From: a virus
Strand: one strand, 5' to 3'
DNA: 62,094 nucleotides
IMG/VR virus record: IMGVR_UViG_3300042141_000119
Coordinates: 1 to 62,094 of that record
Shown here: piece after piece, positions 41,268 through 49,261 of the stretch
Layout: every line of letters begins with the position of its first letter
How positions within the stretch are numbered: the first letter of the stretch is position 1
Notes under the pieces: model-generated
Told to the model about the DNA's origin: nothing
Seen by the model: only the letters and a program-made list of their open reading frames with translations
Database searches by the model: none
Translations under genes and position numbers: made by a program

Positions 41268-41483
41268 TCACCGGCCACCTTGCGAATTGCCACGAGACTG
41301 GCGAACGCGGTCAAGAACCATTCGCAGATGTTCCTCCGCTGGCTTCCCCTGCCGCTCGTACATCGAACCCGACTTCAACTCGGCCATTCGCGAGTCGTAC
41401 TTTTTCTGCGATTCACCGGACTCTCGCGGAATGTATTTCTCGCGAGGGTCTTTCGCGCTGAGGTTGTTGTTGCAATCAGCCAT
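41268..41483 (-). CDS. Small charged hypothetical protein
   Basis: 71 residues, hydrophilic, with KDPREKYIPRESGESQKKYD and EEHLRMVLDRVRQSRGN. Good AGGTGA Shine-Dalgarno. Located between decoration protein and terminase genes. No function assigned. Confidence 0.6.
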   Translation of the reverse strand: MADCNNNLSAKDPREKYIPRESGESQKKYDSRMAELKSGSMYERQGKPAEEHLRMVLDRVRQSRGNSQGGR

Positions 41484-41487
41484 TGCG

Positions 41488-41694
41488 TCACCTGTCAGCC
41501 TGCGGAACGGACGTAATCATCGGTGCCATTCCTGTCCGCTGGGCGGGCAGCTTTCCGGCACCCGTCTCCTGCTTGGACCGGAACTCATTCAGTTCCTCAA
41601 TGTCGAGCAGGCCCGCCTTGTGCAACTGATCCATGATCGACGCCCGGTCGTCCTTGAACTGCGTCATCGGAGTGGGCTGGTTAGGCAGCGGCAT
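41488..41694 (-). CDS. Small hypothetical protein
   Basis: 68 residues with a central helix DDRASIMDQLHKAGLLDIEE and Met/Pro-rich end. AGGTGA before ATG 41694. It is the first gene after the terminator that closes the capsid block, so it may have its own promoter between 41695 and 41777 that I cannot identify. Confidence 0.58.
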   Translation of the reverse strand: MPLPNQPTPMTQFKDDRASIMDQLHKAGLLDIEELNEFRSKQETGAGKLPAQRTGMAPMITSVPQADR

Positions 41695-41710
41695 TTGCGG
41701 TCACCTCATG

Positions 41711-41751
41711 AAAAAGGCCGCAGGTGAGGCATCCTTCCCCCACCTGCGGCC
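41711..41751 (-). terminator. Rho-independent terminator after the decoration protein gene
   Basis: On the minus strand GGCCGCAGGTG pairs perfectly over 11 bp with CACCTGCGGCC around a 14-base loop, followed directly by TTTTT. It stands 26 bases after the decoration gene stop and would separate strongly expressed capsid messages from terminase and portal. Confidence 0.9.
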
Positions 41752-41777
41752 TGTCGTCACGACACTGTCAACGGGCA

Positions 41778-42317
41778 TCAGAAACCGGCGGTCGTCCGCA
41801 CGAGGATGCGACCGGAGGTCGTGGCACTCGTCGCGATGGCGTAGCCAAGAAGCGGCTTGCCATCGCCCTGCGCCGCAGCGGAGCCAGCCGTAGCCGACAC
41901 ACCGTAGGCGGCAGCAGCAGCAACGCTGGTGGCGGTCTTGGTGACCGTCGAGGGACCACGAACCACCAGCCAGAACACCTCGCCGTCGGCAACGCCAGCG
42001 GCGGGCAGGTACTCGTCAACGACCCCGATCAGAGCGGAAGCGTCGGTCGCCAGACCGTCAACCTCCGACAGGATCGCGGACGCCTTGAACTTCGCCACCT
42101 GACCGGGCAGCAGCGCCGAGCCGCTGGCGTTCTTCACGGCAATGCACTCGACGGTGCGATTGCTGTTGAGCGCCCCAGTGATCGGGCTCTCGTCGCGGAA
42201 CACCTTGCGGGTGCCCACAATGGTCGAACCGTCGCCGTTCTCGGCCTCGTACATCTTGACGGTAACGCCAAGCGTCTGGCCGCGACCGAATCCGGGATCA
42301 GCAGTCAACGTACTCAT
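41778..42317 (-). CDS. Head decoration-like protein
   Basis: 179 residues, beta-rich, starting MSTLTADPGFGRGQTLGVTV. Contains TVECIAVKNASGSALLPGQV and EVFWLVVRGPSTVTKT, typical of small capsid decoration or stabilising proteins made from the gene directly after the major capsid gene. Ends before a strong terminator. AGGAGAACG precedes the start. Confidence 0.7.
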   Translation of the reverse strand: MSTLTADPGFGRGQTLGVTVKMYEAENGDGSTIVGTRKVFRDESPITGALNSNRTVECIAVKNASGSALLPGQVAKFKASAILSEVDGLATDASALIGVVDEYLPAAGVADGEVFWLVVRGPSTVTKTATSVAAAAAYGVSATAGSAAAQGDGKPLLGYAIATSATTSGRILVRTTAGF

Positions 42318-42341
42318 CTGTCATCGTTCTCCTAGAAAGGG

Positions 42342-43457
42342 TCAGGCGAGGGCGGCGAACTTCACGAAGTTGCGGGGCGACTTCATCTTGATGTTGGCGA
42401 GGACCGACACCGCGTACCTGTACGCGGAAAGCTCCTCGTTGAAGTACGGTCCCTCCGCTTCGAGAAGCTGCCCAGTCATCACCTTCATTTCCATGTTGCC
42501 GATCGACAGGGCGTAGCCGACGCCCGGAGGACAGCCGTAGTCGCTCGCCACCTCGATGCCGTCGATCTCGACGGTGTCGAAGCCGTAGCTCTTGAGGCCG
42601 TTCGTCTTGGTGACGATGGCCCGCTCACGCGAATCCAGCCGGTTGAGGAACTGGATATACAGAGCCCGGTCGAGGAGGATCATGTCGATCTGATTCTCCT
42701 TCGTGTCGTTCCGCTTCGCGTGCGTCACCGCCGTGCGAATCGCCTCGATGCACTGATCCTTCCACGTTGCAGTCGCACCGCCGAAGAACGTGCTCGTGTA
42801 GTTACAGACGAGGGGCGCCCAAAAGTCGTACTCGGGATCGACCGGAACGGCGGGCCACGAGCCCGACGCAAGCTGCGAGCCAGCGTACTGGCCCAGACCG
42901 CACTTCAGACCGGCGTACTCGTCGTTCGGGAAGCCGAACGGATCGGCGGCGTTGGCCGTCCGCTGCGCGCCCGTGCTGACGTTCACCGTGCCGTTCACGG
43001 AGAACATGCTCTCCAGGCCGTGCCACCGATTCTCGTTACCGGCGGCATTGCCGTCCACGAAGACTTCCTTGGACAGATGCTCCTCGATGCTCTCCTTGAG
43101 CCGATTCGCCATCTTGCCCGCGACGTCGATGAGCTGGGCCTGACCACGATTCTCCAGCATCTCGCGCTTTGTGATCTGGTCCGTCACGGTGTAGCCGCGA
43201 TACGGGAGGCTGGCTCTCTGCCAGAGCGCGTGGCGCGAGAAGACTCGCGGCGACTCGCCTGAGTACGAGGAAACAGGGACGTTCCTGTACCTGACCTGCC
43301 AGTCGAAACCCCGACCTCCCTGATTCATCGCCACGTTGCCGTTGGCTTGCAGGGCAGCGAACACCTTGAACTTGCGGAACGTCGTCTGTTCCTCTTCCTT
43401 CAAATGAAGGGTCAGGGTCGTCCCAATCGAACGGGCCCAGTCAACGCTAGAAGCCAT
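42342..43457 (-). CDS. Major capsid protein
   Basis: 371 residues following the scaffold gene. HK97-like traits: long N-terminal helix (TTLTLHLKEEEQTTFRKFKV), a central spine-helix region MANRLKESIEEHLSKEVFVD, P-domain strands and a late stretch IDMILLDRALYIQFLNRLDS plus SDYGCPPGVGYALS. Ends with FVKFAALA. GAGAGG precedes the start. With scaffold upstream and decoration protein downstream the assignment is strong by context. Confidence 0.85.
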   Translation of the reverse strand: MASSVDWARSIGTTLTLHLKEEEQTTFRKFKVFAALQANGNVAMNQGGRGFDWQVRYRNVPVSSYSGESPRVFSRHALWQRASLPYRGYTVTDQITKREMLENRGQAQLIDVAGKMANRLKESIEEHLSKEVFVDGNAAGNENRWHGLESMFSVNGTVNVSTGAQRTANAADPFGFPNDEYAGLKCGLGQYAGSQLASGSWPAVPVDPEYDFWAPLVCNYTSTFFGGATATWKDQCIEAIRTAVTHAKRNDTKENQIDMILLDRALYIQFLNRLDSRERAIVTKTNGLKSYGFDTVEIDGIEVASDYGCPPGVGYALSIGNMEMKVMTGQLLEAEGPYFNEELSAYRYAVSVLANIKMKSPRNFVKFAALA

Positions 43458-43467
43458 TTGCTACCTC

Positions 43468-44577
43468 TCAAGAAATGCGTTCGCGAGCAAGCTGCTTGGC
43501 GAGACGCTGTTCAAAGGTCAAGGGTGCCTGCGGAGTTCTCGGGTCGTCCGAACTCGCGTTCCTGCTCGGATTGCGAGACGCTTCCCTTCTAAGAAACTCT
43601 ATGTCCTTCTGTGCTTGATTTGATGCATCGACGGGAGCTTCTGTCGGCACGGCGGCGGGCTCCGCAGGTGCTGTTTGCTGCGGCAAAACAGACTCAAACG
43701 CGCCTCGCTGCTGCTGCGACTTGTACTGCTCAACGAGCTTCGCAAGAAGATCGCGCTCGACAGCAATCGTCGCCCACTCCCACCGCTGCTCGGGCGTGCC
43801 GATGCCAGCGTCAGCGAGCTTCTCGATGTACTGATTCGCAGCCAAGCCCTCCGGCGTGGCGTTGCCAGCCTCGTCGTACAGCCAGTCGCGGTTCTCCTTC
43901 TCAAGGCCAGCGACGTACTGATTCCGCTGCACCTCCTCAAACTGCTTCTGGACGATCTGCTCCGCGATGCTCTTGGCCTGCTCTTGGATCATGGGCCCCA
44001 GAGCTTCCTCCGGGTTGGTCAGGAACTTCTGGGCGAAGTCGGCCTTGTACTTCTGGTACTCGTACAGGGCGTGGCGAGCGTCGAGCGGAGCGTTCTCGGC
44101 AATCACCTCACGGCCGCTCTCGTCCTTGACGAGGTACTGCTTGTAGGAGTCTCGGACCTCCGGCGGGTTCCACCACTTCTTCGCAGCCTCGCTTGCCGCC
44201 TGCTGCGGCGACTGCTGCGGCTGGGAGGGCTGCTGCTGCTGGGAGGAGAGCCATCGCTCGAAGGGTTCTCGGTGCTGGAGGTACTGTTGGGCGTAGGGGA
44301 TGTACTGCTGGTATTGGGCAAGAGCTTGTGTTGCTGCTTTCTCTCGCTCCATTGAGGCATAGAGGCGGCGAGCAATCGCCACGTCGTCCGCCCCTTTGAA
44401 GTCAGGGAGAGCCTTGAAGGCGTCCCACACCGACTGCTGCGGCTGTGCAGCGGCCTGAGCGGGTGCTGCCGCTTCCGGCGTCGAGGCTTCTGGTGCAGGT
44501 GCCGCACTGGGCTCGCTCGTTTCTGGCGTGGAGTTGTCGAGTGACTCGTCGGCTTCCATGACGGCTTCGTCGGACAT
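43468..44577 (-). CDS. Capsid scaffold protein
   Basis: 369 residues, low in hydrophobic core residues, with an acidic Pro/Ala/Glu-rich N-terminus (residues 1-48), Gln-rich linkers (SSQQQQPSQPQQSPQQ) and long helices (AEQIVQKQFEEVQRNQYVAG). The C-terminal basic helix TFEQRLAKQLARERIS is the kind that binds capsid protein. Located immediately upstream of the capsid gene in transcription order. No protease motif. Confidence 0.82.
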   Translation of the reverse strand: MSDEAVMEADESLDNSTPETSEPSAAPAPEASTPEAAAPAQAAAQPQQSVWDAFKALPDFKGADDVAIARRLYASMEREKAATQALAQYQQYIPYAQQYLQHREPFERWLSSQQQQPSQPQQSPQQAASEAAKKWWNPPEVRDSYKQYLVKDESGREVIAENAPLDARHALYEYQKYKADFAQKFLTNPEEALGPMIQEQAKSIAEQIVQKQFEEVQRNQYVAGLEKENRDWLYDEAGNATPEGLAANQYIEKLADAGIGTPEQRWEWATIAVERDLLAKLVEQYKSQQQRGAFESVLPQQTAPAEPAAVPTEAPVDASNQAQKDIEFLRREASRNPSRNASSDDPRTPQAPLTFEQRLAKQLARERIS

Positions 44578-44591
44578 TGGTATTTCCTGCG

Positions 44592-45857
44592 TTATCGTGA
44601 GGAGAGCGGAACCTTTCCGCCTTGCTGCAACCTGTTGTACGCCTCTAAATCCGCTGTAGCGACACTCGCAGCGTTCCTCGTCCTGGCGTACTGATTGCGC
44701 CTCGCCTCATTCGCAGCATCGACCTCAGCGTCGGTCTTTACGGCAATGTCGGCCGTGTCTTCCGGCGCGTAGCCGAAGTACTGTGCCCACGTTCGCTCGG
44801 GCTTCTGCCGGATCGCACCGACAATCCCCGTAGACACTGCGGCATCGACGGCTGCGTCTTTGGCGAGCCCCTTCGCGGCCGCTTTGGCCCCAGTCTTCGC
44901 AGCCGACTTGGCCCCAGCCATCACAGAGCCCATTGGGATCAGCTGCGTGCCGTCGAGTGTCGCCATCGCGGCGTCACCGATGTCGCGGACAGCAGGTGAC
45001 GGGAGCCTGCCTGTCGTGCGAATCCACCGTTCCGCCGAATCCGGCACGGCGGCCGTAGTTGCCTCTCTCTGCAACTCCGCAAGGCGTGCGGACCTCTGGG
45101 CTGGAGTCGCCGTAGCGGGCAGGTCGAGGATCGGAGAGGGGCTCGAGAGGCGGTTGTTGTCGTTCGACCAGTACGCCCCGAGAGCCGTGTCGAGTGAGCC
45201 CTCCCTTGTCCCTGCCTCCCCGCTCCCCTGCATGGCGAGGAAGTCATACGGCACATTGCCGTAGTTCATCAGCCTGCCAACAGGCATGTCCGGGTTCGTG
45301 GCGGCGTTGGCGATCCCAGCAACGACAGCCTCTTGGTCTGCCCATCCGCCGGAGTCACGCCAGTTGTTGCGGTACAGCCGGTTGTTGTTGGTCCGGTCCC
45401 ACGCTTCGAGGGCGTTCTGCTGGCGAACCTTCGGAAGCCTTGATGGGTCGTCTGACGGCCCGGTCCACGCCGACACGCTCCCGTCCGCCTCAGGGCTGCT
45501 GGCGGACAGCCTGTCCAGAAACTCCTTGTCCCGCAGATACCGCTGGCGGAACTCGTGCGTCTCCGGGTCAACGAGGTAGATGGACTCCTCCCACCGCTTC
45601 TGAACCTCGTCTGGCGTGCGGCCAACGCTGGCGTACTCGGCCCTCGCGTTCGCCCGCTCTGTGGGGTTTGCCCAAGCTGACGGCCGCTTGCCAGCCTTCT
45701 CTGCCATGCCAGCGATCATGGCTGCGGCATCAGCGTCCGAAGTCCCGGCCGGGATGCCGTGACGGGCATAGATGTCCCTGCGGATGGCCCGCTCGCGGAC
45801 ATCACTCGGGTCGCTCTCCAGAAATGAAGACAGTTCGTCGTCAGTCAGGCCAGCCAC
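44592..45857 (-). CDS. Structural-region protein, unknown
   Basis: 421 residues from GTG 45857 (GGAG six bases before). The N-terminal 130 residues are helical and charged; the middle contains LYRNNWRDSGGWADQEAVVA; an Ala/Lys/Gly-rich segment near residues 310-345 (AKTGAKAAAKGLAKDAAVDA) may be amphipathic. Lies just before the scaffold gene. Possibly a minor head or ejected protein; not recognised. Confidence 0.6.
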   Translation of the reverse strand: MAGLTDDELSSFLESDPSDVRERAIRRDIYARHGIPAGTSDADAAAMIAGMAEKAGKRPSAWANPTERANARAEYASVGRTPDEVQKRWEESIYLVDPETHEFRQRYLRDKEFLDRLSASSPEADGSVSAWTGPSDDPSRLPKVRQQNALEAWDRTNNNRLYRNNWRDSGGWADQEAVVAGIANAATNPDMPVGRLMNYGNVPYDFLAMQGSGEAGTREGSLDTALGAYWSNDNNRLSSPSPILDLPATATPAQRSARLAELQREATTAAVPDSAERWIRTTGRLPSPAVRDIGDAAMATLDGTQLIPMGSVMAGAKSAAKTGAKAAAKGLAKDAAVDAAVSTGIVGAIRQKPERTWAQYFGYAPEDTADIAVKTDAEVDAANEARRNQYARTRNAASVATADLEAYNRLQQGGKVPLSSR

Positions 45858-45860
45858 CGG

Positions 45861-46205
45861 CTACTCCATGCGAGGGTGAAACGGTTTCCCGTGACCGGAC
45901 CAGCCGTTCTTCGACCGCAGGTACTCGTCCCGCAGGCTGCGTATCCGGTCGGCTGTCGGCTCTGGCGTAACGACGATGGCGTTCTCTGCCTCAGGCCACG
46001 CTGGCTTCTGGAGGCGTCTGAGGGCTCCCTCGCCAAGCACGGCTGCGTTGTTCAGCAGGCTCCCGCCGCCACGAGACACATCCACGAACGGGAGCGTGAC
46101 GCCCGTGAGCGACTTGACGGCCCCCTCGATGCTCGGGACTTCTGACTTGGCGATAATCGCCCCGTCAAACGAGTTGTCTTCCCGGCCGATGAAGTTCTTG
46201 CCCAT
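45861..46205 (-). CDS. Hypothetical protein
   Basis: 114 residues from ATG 46205, preferred for the GAGGGA before it over ATG 46226. Contains FIGREDNSFDGAIIAKSEVP and a C-terminal Arg-rich helix IRSLRDEYLRSKNGW. Unknown function in the head gene block. Confidence 0.58.
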   Translation of the reverse strand: MGKNFIGREDNSFDGAIIAKSEVPSIEGAVKSLTGVTLPFVDVSRGGGSLLNNAAVLGEGALRRLQKPAWPEAENAIVVTPEPTADRIRSLRDEYLRSKNGWSGHGKPFHPRME

Positions 46206-46241
46206 GAAGTCCCTCAAAGGATTCATGGACGGGAGCGGGCA

Positions 46242-46385
46242 TTATCGGGCAAGCAGGTAAAGGCCGATATTCGACAGGGCGTAGCCGAAATACGCGATTG
46301 CCATGCCGTGATTGCCCCGCCATAGCTGCTCGGCGGAAACGTAGGCGTAGATGAGGCCCGTCAGGCCGATAAGCCATCCGCTCAT
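46242..46385 (-). CDS. Small two-span membrane protein
   Basis: 47 residues with two hydrophobic spans: GWLIGLTGLIYAYVSAEQLW and AIAYFGYALSNIGLYLLA. The start ATG 46385 overlaps the upstream stop (ATGA). I recognise the pattern W.IG..G.IYA....LW.G.....IA...YALSN.GL from small phage membrane proteins next to head genes. Function unknown. Confidence 0.72.
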   Translation of the reverse strand: MSGWLIGLTGLIYAYVSAEQLWRGNHGMAIAYFGYALSNIGLYLLAR

Positions 46386-46798
46386 TTCAGCCTCTCCAGC
46401 AATGCGCGGAGCGTGGCGGCGAGCCGAGTGTCGTGGAATTCGTCGGCAATCGCAGCAGCCCGCTCAATCGCCTCCCGCTCCGCGTCGGTGATCGTCCCTT
46501 CCATCGTCACCGCCACGTTGCCGTCGCATACGGACAGCGTGGCGTCTTGATCTGCGATGCGGCGGATGGCTTCTTTCAGCCGCTCGTTTTCCGCGAGCGT
46601 CGGTCCCGGCTGTCGATAGAGCGGCTCGTAAACCATGCCATCGTAGGCCAACTCCTCTATCACAATCCGAGCGTGCGCCTGCGTGGAGTATGTGCCGATG
46701 CAGTTGCCGTCGGCTTCAAACACTGCCCACGCCACCGGCTGAGAACCAACGGATGCAGGAGACGGCTCTGCACCGTCCTGCGTGTTGTCAGTGTTCAT
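46382..46798 (-). CDS. Paralogue A of the SQPVAW / LRALLERL family
   Basis: 138 residues. N-terminal SQPVAWAVFEADG module and a C-terminal helix pair TDAEREAIERAAAIADE...ATLRALLERLK. The same two modules occur in the next gene, and the C-terminal one again at 47489, so these are paralogues. Such small proteins with a terminal LRALLERL are common in my memory in Planctomycetota genomes; no activity is known. Confidence 0.68.
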   Translation of the reverse strand: MNTDNTQDGAEPSPASVGSQPVAWAVFEADGNCIGTYSTQAHARIVIEELAYDGMVYEPLYRQPGPTLAENERLKEAIRRIADQDATLSVCDGNVAVTMEGTITDAEREAIERAAAIADEFHDTRLAATLRALLERLK

Positions 46799-46803
46799 AG
46801 TTC

Positions 46804-46825
46804 GCCGCTCCTGATCCTTGTCGTT
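46804..46825 (-). repeat. Post-stop repeat, degenerate copy
   Basis: On the minus strand this is AACGACAAGGATCAGGAGCGGC, a variant with an insertion of AACGCCAGCGATCAGCGGC found at 47182 and 47469. Here too it begins one base after the stop of the gene before it. Confidence 0.55.
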
Positions 46826-46826
46826 C

Positions 46827-47162
46827 TCAGCCTAGCCGTTCCAGCAATCCCCGAAGCGCCACCGCGTCAGCAGCCGCAGCCTTGTCACCAAATAGTCTCG
46901 CGTCCTGCTCTGCCCCCTCCAGCGCCTCCCGAATCGCCGCTCGCTCCGCTGCCGTAAGGGTTGGCGGCGGCGTCATGTAGAGAGGCAGAATGTCCTCGTC
47001 GCTCCTGCCGTTGTGCCTTGCGCTCGCCTCTGCCCACTTTCGCTGGGGATGCACCGACACCGCCCGCGTGCGGCTGCTGACGAGTGCCGGATTGCCGACC
47101 GACCAAGCAACCGGCTGAGAACCACGCGATGCAGCAAACATCTCATTCACCTCGTCACTCAT
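46827..47162 (-). CDS. Paralogue B of the SQPVAW / LRALLERL family
   Basis: 111 residues with SQPVAWSVGNPALVSS at 16-31 and the C-terminal module LTAAERAAIREALEGAEQDA ... ALRGLLERLG. A short central part with PLYMTPPPTLTAAER parallels PLYRQPGPTLAENER in paralogue A, so homology covers almost the whole length. AGGAG precedes ATG 47162. Confidence 0.68.
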   Translation of the reverse strand: MSDEVNEMFAASRGSQPVAWSVGNPALVSSRTRAVSVHPQRKWAEASARHNGRSDEDILPLYMTPPPTLTAAERAAIREALEGAEQDARLFGDKAAAADAVALRGLLERLG

Positions 47163-47181
47163 GGTTGCTCCTGTGTTCGAT

Positions 47182-47200
47182 GCCGCTGATCGCTGGCGTT
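47182..47200 (-). repeat. Post-stop repeat AACGCCAGCGATCAGCGGC
   Basis: A 19-base exact copy of 47469-47487. On the minus strand it overlaps the stop codon of the Zn-ribbon gene and ends 20 bases before the next start. Contains the direct repeat CGCTG-AT-CGCTG on the plus strand. Confidence 0.75.
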
Positions 47201-47459
47201 ATGCGATTGTCTCGCGGTGGCATGGAATGGTCAGATTCCCGGTTCGTTCGTCAAACGGTAGCGACTCGTCAGGCTGCGACTCGTCTGGCGTCAGCCAGTC
47301 GCCGCAGTGTTCGCAAGCCTCGCCAGATGGCGAGCCGCAATCACGCGATGGCTGGCGGAACTTGACGCCGCATGATTCGCAACTGAAGTACCGCCACCCG
47401 CGCATAACCACGCGATGCAGCGGACCCGCGAGCGTGTCGGTTGGTTTGTTCATGGTCAT
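47199..47459 (-). CDS. Zn-ribbon protein
   Basis: 86 residues; Cys pairs in FSCESCGVKF and EACEHCGDWL form a likely zinc ribbon, with acidic DESQPDESLPFDE after it. Inserted between members of the paralogue family. Starts at ATG 47459 or 47453; neither has a strong Shine-Dalgarno. Might bind nucleic acid or protein; function unknown. Confidence 0.6.
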   Translation of the reverse strand: MTMNKPTDTLAGPLHRVVMRGWRYFSCESCGVKFRQPSRDCGSPSGEACEHCGDWLTPDESQPDESLPFDERTGNLTIPCHRETIA

Positions 47460-47468
47460 AGGTCGCGG

Positions 47469-47487
47469 GCCGCTGATCGCTGGCGTT
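47469..47487 (-). repeat. Post-stop repeat AACGCCAGCGATCAGCGGC
   Basis: Identical to 47182-47200. It begins one base after the stop of the 305-residue paralogue gene on the minus strand. Confidence 0.75.
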
Positions 47488-47488
47488 C

Positions 47489-48406
47489 TCAGCCTAGCCT
47501 CGCCAGCAACGCACGCAGCGTAGCCGCCGCCTGCCTCTGCTCACGAGCGTATCCTCCCAGATCGCCGCGAAGCGGCCCCTCCAGTTGGCGTTCGATTGCG
47601 AACATCCCTGCGACAATCGCCTCGCGTTCATCACTTGTCAGCCGCCCCCATAGCCGCAGGCGTTCGATCTCAACAGCGGCTTCATGGCAGGCCCAGTATT
47701 GATCCTCGTCATCGGTGCCGAGCCAACCGGCGTTCGCCTGACGCAGGCGGCGAATGATACACCGATCCTGTGATGTACCCTCGCCATGTGTAGCGTGCGG
47801 CTCGGGTGTAGATGCGACAGCCTGCGGGCTATCAGTTTCGCTGCCTGCGACAGGCGAAAGTGTATCGCCGGTGCCCTCGCCGGGTCGGGTGGCCGCTTTA
47901 TCAGCGCGGTCCCTGTCGGCGTCTGTACGGGCTTTCGCCGCCGGCGCGGCGTCATGAGTTGTCTCCCACTCTGGACGCACCCTGACGAGCAGCGACCGCA
48001 GGATGCCGTAGTCATCCATGCAGGCGATGCGGCCTTCGACCACAACGTATTCCAGCGCGTCGATCTCGGCTTCGGATAGTCGCGTTCTGGAATCTGGAAT
48101 ACTAAGCCCCTCGCCTTTCGACGGTGGGCCATCTGTCTCCACGCATGGTGGAGCAGTCTGTGTGTTGCCAGTGACCTCACCGCACCGACTAGCCGTACCG
48201 GGATTCTCCAGTTCGGACGCCGCATGAAGCGAGTTTTCGTCGGGGGTGCTGACTATCGCCGCTGGCACGGCGTCATGAGTTGCGGCAGAAACCTCTGCCC
48301 GTTTGTTTTTCGGCATCGGTTCCGTAACAGGCACCGTTTCGCGGCTCTCTGCTGCACCGTTTCGCTCGCGGAGCATGGCGTCGGCGTATTGGTCGCGGTC
48401 AGTCAT
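47489..48406 (-). CDS. Long protein sharing the C-terminal LRALLARL module
   Basis: 305 residues from ATG 48406 (GGAGATCGAATC upstream). A long hydrophilic, Thr/Glu/Ser-rich N-terminal region, an internal RLSEAEIDALEYVVVEGRIA, and the C-terminal module LTSDEREAIVAGMFAIERQL ... AATLRALLARLG shared with paralogues A and B. Two internal stretches, ATHDAVPAAIVSTPDE and TTHDAAPAAKARTDAD, look like a duplication. Function unknown. Confidence 0.62.
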   Translation of the reverse strand: MTDRDQYADAMLRERNGAAESRETVPVTEPMPKNKRAEVSAATHDAVPAAIVSTPDENSLHAASELENPGTASRCGEVTGNTQTAPPCVETDGPPSKGEGLSIPDSRTRLSEAEIDALEYVVVEGRIACMDDYGILRSLLVRVRPEWETTHDAAPAAKARTDADRDRADKAATRPGEGTGDTLSPVAGSETDSPQAVASTPEPHATHGEGTSQDRCIIRRLRQANAGWLGTDDEDQYWACHEAAVEIERLRLWGRLTSDEREAIVAGMFAIERQLEGPLRGDLGGYAREQRQAAATLRALLARLG

Positions 48407-48573
48407 GATTCGATCTCCGGTATTTCCTGTCTGGGCGACAACCCGCACAGCCCACGCAGGCGGGCGTTCTCGGCCCGCAGACGCTCAATCTCGTTCGCAG
48501 CGGCCTCCGCCAGCGGGTCGCGGAACTTCGACGAGTACGAGCGGTCACGGAGTCGGTCAACGATGTCCGTCAT
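48403..48573 (-). CDS. Small coiled-coil protein
   Basis: 56 residues, MTDIVDRLRDRSYSSKF then AAANEIERLRAENARLRGL, an ideal short leucine-zipper-like heptad. The ATGA overlap at its end couples it to the next gene. Pattern common among small phage proteins. Confidence 0.68.
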   Translation of the reverse strand: MTDIVDRLRDRSYSSKFRDPLAEAAANEIERLRAENARLRGLCGLSPRQEIPEIES

Positions 48574-48575
48574 GG

Positions 48576-48836
48576 CTACTCCAAGAAAGACGCTGGCCTC
48601 GCGGGGGGCGTCACAGCCACGACCCCAACAGCCAGCAGAATCCCGGCAACAAACGACACCAGCAGAATGACGGCCACACGCCTCATGCGGGCCATCTCTG
48701 CCTCGAACGCCAAGTCAACCTCCCGGCGCAGCCCCTCGCCGTGAACGGCCCTCAGGAACGCACCAGCGGCCTCCTGCGAGGTGGGCATCCTTTCCCACTC
48801 CGCAGAGGTCTTTGTGTCCGCCTGACGGGCTTCCAT
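48576..48836 (-). CDS. Small membrane protein
   Basis: 86 residues; soluble helical N-terminal 50, then a single transmembrane span VAVILLVSFVAGILLAVGVV near residues 54-73 and a short Pro-rich tail. Starts at ATG 48836, overlapping the SSB stop by one base. No family recognised. Confidence 0.62.
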   Translation of the reverse strand: MEARQADTKTSAEWERMPTSQEAAGAFLRAVHGEGLRREVDLAFEAEMARMRRVAVILLVSFVAGILLAVGVVAVTPPARPASFLE

Positions 48837-49210
48837 CAGAACGGGATTACGTCGTCAACTTCCGACACGCCAGCCGCCACCGGCACGCGGTCCTTCGCAG
48901 CCCACCGCAGGCTCTTGCCAACCTCATCGGCCAGCAGCCGCAGCGACGAGCCCTGAGTGCCGTCCTTCTTCTGGTACGTCTCCAGAGACAGCCTGCCCGT
49001 GACGACCACCCGGTCGCCCTTCTTGAGCGACTGGGAGACAACGTCCGCCTGCTCCTCGAAGCAGGCCACATCCACCCACGTTGTCTGGCCGTCCTGGCCC
49101 TCACGCTTCACGGTCGAGGCGACGGAGAACGAAAGCATCGCCTTCCCGTTCCGGGTGGTGCGAAGCTCGCCAACCTTGCCGACGTTGCCCGTAATTGTGG
49201 CCGAAATCAT
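48836..49210 (-). CDS. ssb: Single-stranded DNA-binding protein
   Basis: 124 residues, OB fold: TITGNVGKVGELRTTRNGKA, FSVASTVKREGQDGQTTWVD, CFEEQADVVSQSLKKGDRV and TGRLSLETYQKKDG. A shortened C-terminal tail ends DDVIPF, the acidic tip through which SSBs recruit partners. Protects single strands in replication and recombination with ERF and the exonuclease. Near the start of the leftward unit, so likely expressed early. Confidence 0.94.
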   Translation of the reverse strand: MISATITGNVGKVGELRTTRNGKAMLSFSVASTVKREGQDGQTTWVDVACFEEQADVVSQSLKKGDRVVVTGRLSLETYQKKDGTQGSSLRLLADEVGKSLRWAAKDRVPVAAGVSEVDDVIPF

Positions 49211-49261
49211 GCGGAAATCCTTTCCTGTGAAGTTGCTGAACGCCCGTACAGAATAGCGCCG

